Shown in pieces: positions 6,632 through 8,170 of a stretch of DNA of 8,170 nucleotides. The notes beneath the pieces were generated by a model. It saw only the letters and a list, made by a program, of their open reading frames with translations. It made no database searches and had not been told where the DNA came from. The DNA lies in assembly GCA_031259645.1 (NCBI GenBank), contig JAIRLC010000029.1:1-8170 (forward strand), in the 5' to 3' direction. The DNA comes from Prevotellaceae bacterium. GTDB taxonomy: Bacteria > Bacteroidota > Bacteroidia > Bacteroidales > UBA932. The first letter of the stretch is position 1. Every line of letters starts with the position of its first letter. The position numbers and the translations under genes are program-made.

Positions 6632-8170
6632 TTATCTTTTTTCCATGATGGCGCCTATATTCATCACCATTTCCTCAAATTCATCACGCGAAACAATAGC
6701 ATTATTCCGTGCCCTTGTCCGGTAATTATAAATGGTGCTCAGCGAATAGCGCAGAAATCCGGCAATTTTTACACTGTCGGTAATGCCCAACCGGATGAGT
6801 GCAAAGATGCGAAGATCCGTGTTTAGCCGTTCCCCCGGCTTCAATACAACTTGTTCTTCCCGAATGAGTAATGAATTAAAATCTTCTACAAAGGAAGGGT
6901 AGAGATTAAGAAATATCGTATCAAATGTTTCGTAGAGTTTTTTCCGTTCTTCATCAACCAAGGTGGTTGATTTCAGCATTCTGAATAACTCCTCATGTTG
7001 GTTGTTACCGGCCTTTTTATACAATGTTTTCCGGTACTCTTCCAATTTGTCAATATAGCCGGAACAAATATCGAAGAACTGGGCAATATATTCCTCTTTG
7101 ATGTGATTGGCTTCCGACAATTGCGCGTTCACTTTTTGCAATTGGTTGTTGATGTGTTTGGTGTTTTTATTCAGTTCGGCCAATTTCAGGTTTGTTTCAT
7201 AGAGTTCTTTTCTGATTTTGGAAACCTTTTTCATTTGCCGGTACACATAAAAACCCAAGATAATCAGGAAGAACAACAGCACGCTAATCAAAATGAAATA
7301 ATGTTGTAATTCCTTTTTTTGTTGCATGGTTTTATTCAGATAGGCAGTATTGACGATAGAATACAGCGACGCCAGTTCAACGATGCGGAAGCGTATTTTC
7401 CCGAAATCAATATCGTCCATCGCCGATTTCATATAATTGTAAGCCCTGTCCACCTCGCCCGACTCATAGTAACTCATGGCAAGGCTTTGCAAGGCGGCAT
7501 GGTCTTTTGTGGCATTTTGAATATCGGTAATAGTTGCCAGGGCAAAGTATTTTCTTTGTAATTCGATTTTCGCCTGTTTGCTATACACCATCCCCAACAG
7601 GTAGGAAACCATGGCGTAGTTGGGACTGCCTACCGGCACTTCATTAAAAAGCGCCAACAGGTACGGCTCTACCGTTTCCGGACTTTCGCTATGAAGCAAC
7701 TTCACGGCATTGTGGATTTTGTATGGCCGTGAGGTGGTGTCGAGTACAGCCAGCAGGGAATCACGGTAGGCGATGTTCAATTGCCGGTTAATCGTTTGGT
7801 CATTGCTTTGTGCGTAATAGCCGTAAAAGTCACTGCAAATTTCGAAATAGAGCGGCAGCAACGCCTGAGGAAGTTTCGCCCGGTTGATGCCGTTTAAAAT
7901 GTTTTTCGACTCCACATATATGCCGGCCGACGAATACAGCAGGGACAAATGCAGGCTGGACGCTACAAGCAGGTCTGGCCTGTTCATGGCCTGCGCTATT
8001 TTTATATTTTTCTCCACATAATAAATGGCGCTGTCTATGATATATTTCTTGTATTTCTGTCCCAGTTTATCATTAAGGTTATATTCCTGTAATGGTTGCA
8101 AGGGCGTGATATGCAATAACCGCCTCAGGTCTTGTATTTCGCGCTCTTTTTGCTGTTCATAAAAATGTTT
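6632..8170 (-). CDS. DUF6377/SusR-like membrane-bound PUL transcriptional regulator (N-terminus outside window)
   Basis: This is probably the activator of the adjacent PUL: a one-protein sensor with a periplasmic ligand domain and a cytoplasmic DNA-binding domain. The frame stays open to the right edge, giving 512 visible residues; the signal peptide and start are missing. Residues 1-289 are helical and TPR-like (for example ALQSLAMSYYESGEVDRAYN). Residues 290-310 (HYFILISVLLFFLIILGFYV) are a transmembrane segment. A coiled coil follows to about residue 370 (ELYETNLKLAELNKN...). Next comes a conserved block (HIKEEYIAQFFDICSGYIDK) and the FVEDFNSLL region. At about 448-490 there is a LuxR-like helix-turn-helix (DLRIFALIRLGITDSVKIAG, then FLRYSLSTIYNYRTRARN). 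These C-terminal stretches are typical of DUF6377 proteins, which are commonly encoded beside susC. It lacks histidine-kinase and receiver motifs, so it is not a hybrid two-component system. It lies 172 bp upstream of susC on the same strand. The ligand cannot be read from the sequence. Confidence 0.9.
   Translation of the reverse strand, partial: KHFYEQQKEREIQDLRRLLHITPLQPLQEYNLNDKLGQKYKKYIIDSAIYYVEKNIKIAQAMNRPDLLVASSLHLSLLYSSAGIYVESKNILNGINRAKLPQALLPLYFEICSDFYGYYAQSNDQTINRQLNIAYRDSLLAVLDTTSRPYKIHNAVKLLHSESPETVEPYLLALFNEVPVGSPNYAMVSYLLGMVYSKQAKIELQRKYFALATITDIQNATKDHAALQSLAMSYYESGEVDRAYNYMKSAMDDIDFGKIRFRIVELASLYSIVNTAYLNKTMQQKKELQHYFILISVLLFFLIILGFYVYRQMKKVSKIRKELYETNLKLAELNKNTKHINNQLQKVNAQLSEANHIKEEYIAQFFDICSGYIDKLEEYRKTLYKKAGNNQHEELFRMLKSTTLVDEERKKLYETFDTIFLNLYPSFVEDFNSLLIREEQVVLKPGERLNTDLRIFALIRLGITDSVKIAGFLRYSLSTIYNYRTRARNNAIVSRDEFEEMVMNIGAIMEKR

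Noticed and set aside
6995..7309. Plus-strand frame with hydrophobic, Phe-rich translation
   Set aside because: It is the antisense of the regulator's coiled coil and membrane segment; the composition follows from the complementary codons.
8114..8116. TTG codon on the minus strand as start of the regulator
   Set aside because: The frame stays open upstream to the window edge and the extra residues (QQKEREIQDLRRLL) look like normal coding sequence. No signal peptide follows the TTG, so the real start lies outside the window.
1..8170. A previously undescribed system, mobile element, CRISPR array or RNA gene
   Set aside because: All genes fit a standard PUL. I found no spaced direct-repeat array, transposase, target-site duplication or tRNA-like cloverleaf, and the genes read through without frameshifts.

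Overview
The window looks like a piece of a Bacteroidales (Bacteroidota) chromosome. The evidence is a SusC/SusD pair, lipoproteins with Bacteroidota-type signal peptides, A-rich leaders without Shine-Dalgarno sequences, and a promoter element of the Bacteroidota type (TAnnTTTG). I cannot assign a genus. The window is one polysaccharide utilization locus (PUL), with every gene on the minus strand, so the locus is transcribed from right to left.

Layout in transcription order: (1) 8170-6632, a membrane-bound regulator of the DUF6377/SusR-like type, with its N-terminus cut by the window edge; (2) 6631-6460, a 172-bp AT-rich control region with a -7 promoter box, a GC-rich block where the -33 box should be, and several inverted and direct repeats; (3) 6459-3484, a SusC-family TonB-dependent outer-membrane transporter; (4) 3471-1948, the SusD-family glycan-binding lipoprotein; (5) 1937-501, a third surface lipoprotein in the SusE/SGBP position; (6) 490-456, a strong intrinsic terminator; (7) 435-1, the first 145 residues of a GH30 glycoside hydrolase lipoprotein that runs off the left edge.

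Proposed working: the regulator senses a glycan fragment in the periplasm and activates the susC promoter. The surface glycan-binding protein and SusD capture the polysaccharide, SusC imports oligosaccharides, and the GH30 enzyme cleaves the chain. The gene set and order (regulator, SusC, SusD, surface binding protein, GH30) resemble the fungal beta-1,6-glucan PUL of Bacteroides thetaiotaomicron. Beta-1,6-glucan is therefore the best substrate guess, but this is inference.

The system type is not new. The parts most worth checking are the terminator between the import genes and the GH30 gene, a 9-nt complementarity between that terminator's loop and the GH30 start region, and the repeat-rich susC promoter region. 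No RNA genes, insertion sequences, CRISPR arrays or plus-strand genes could be supported.
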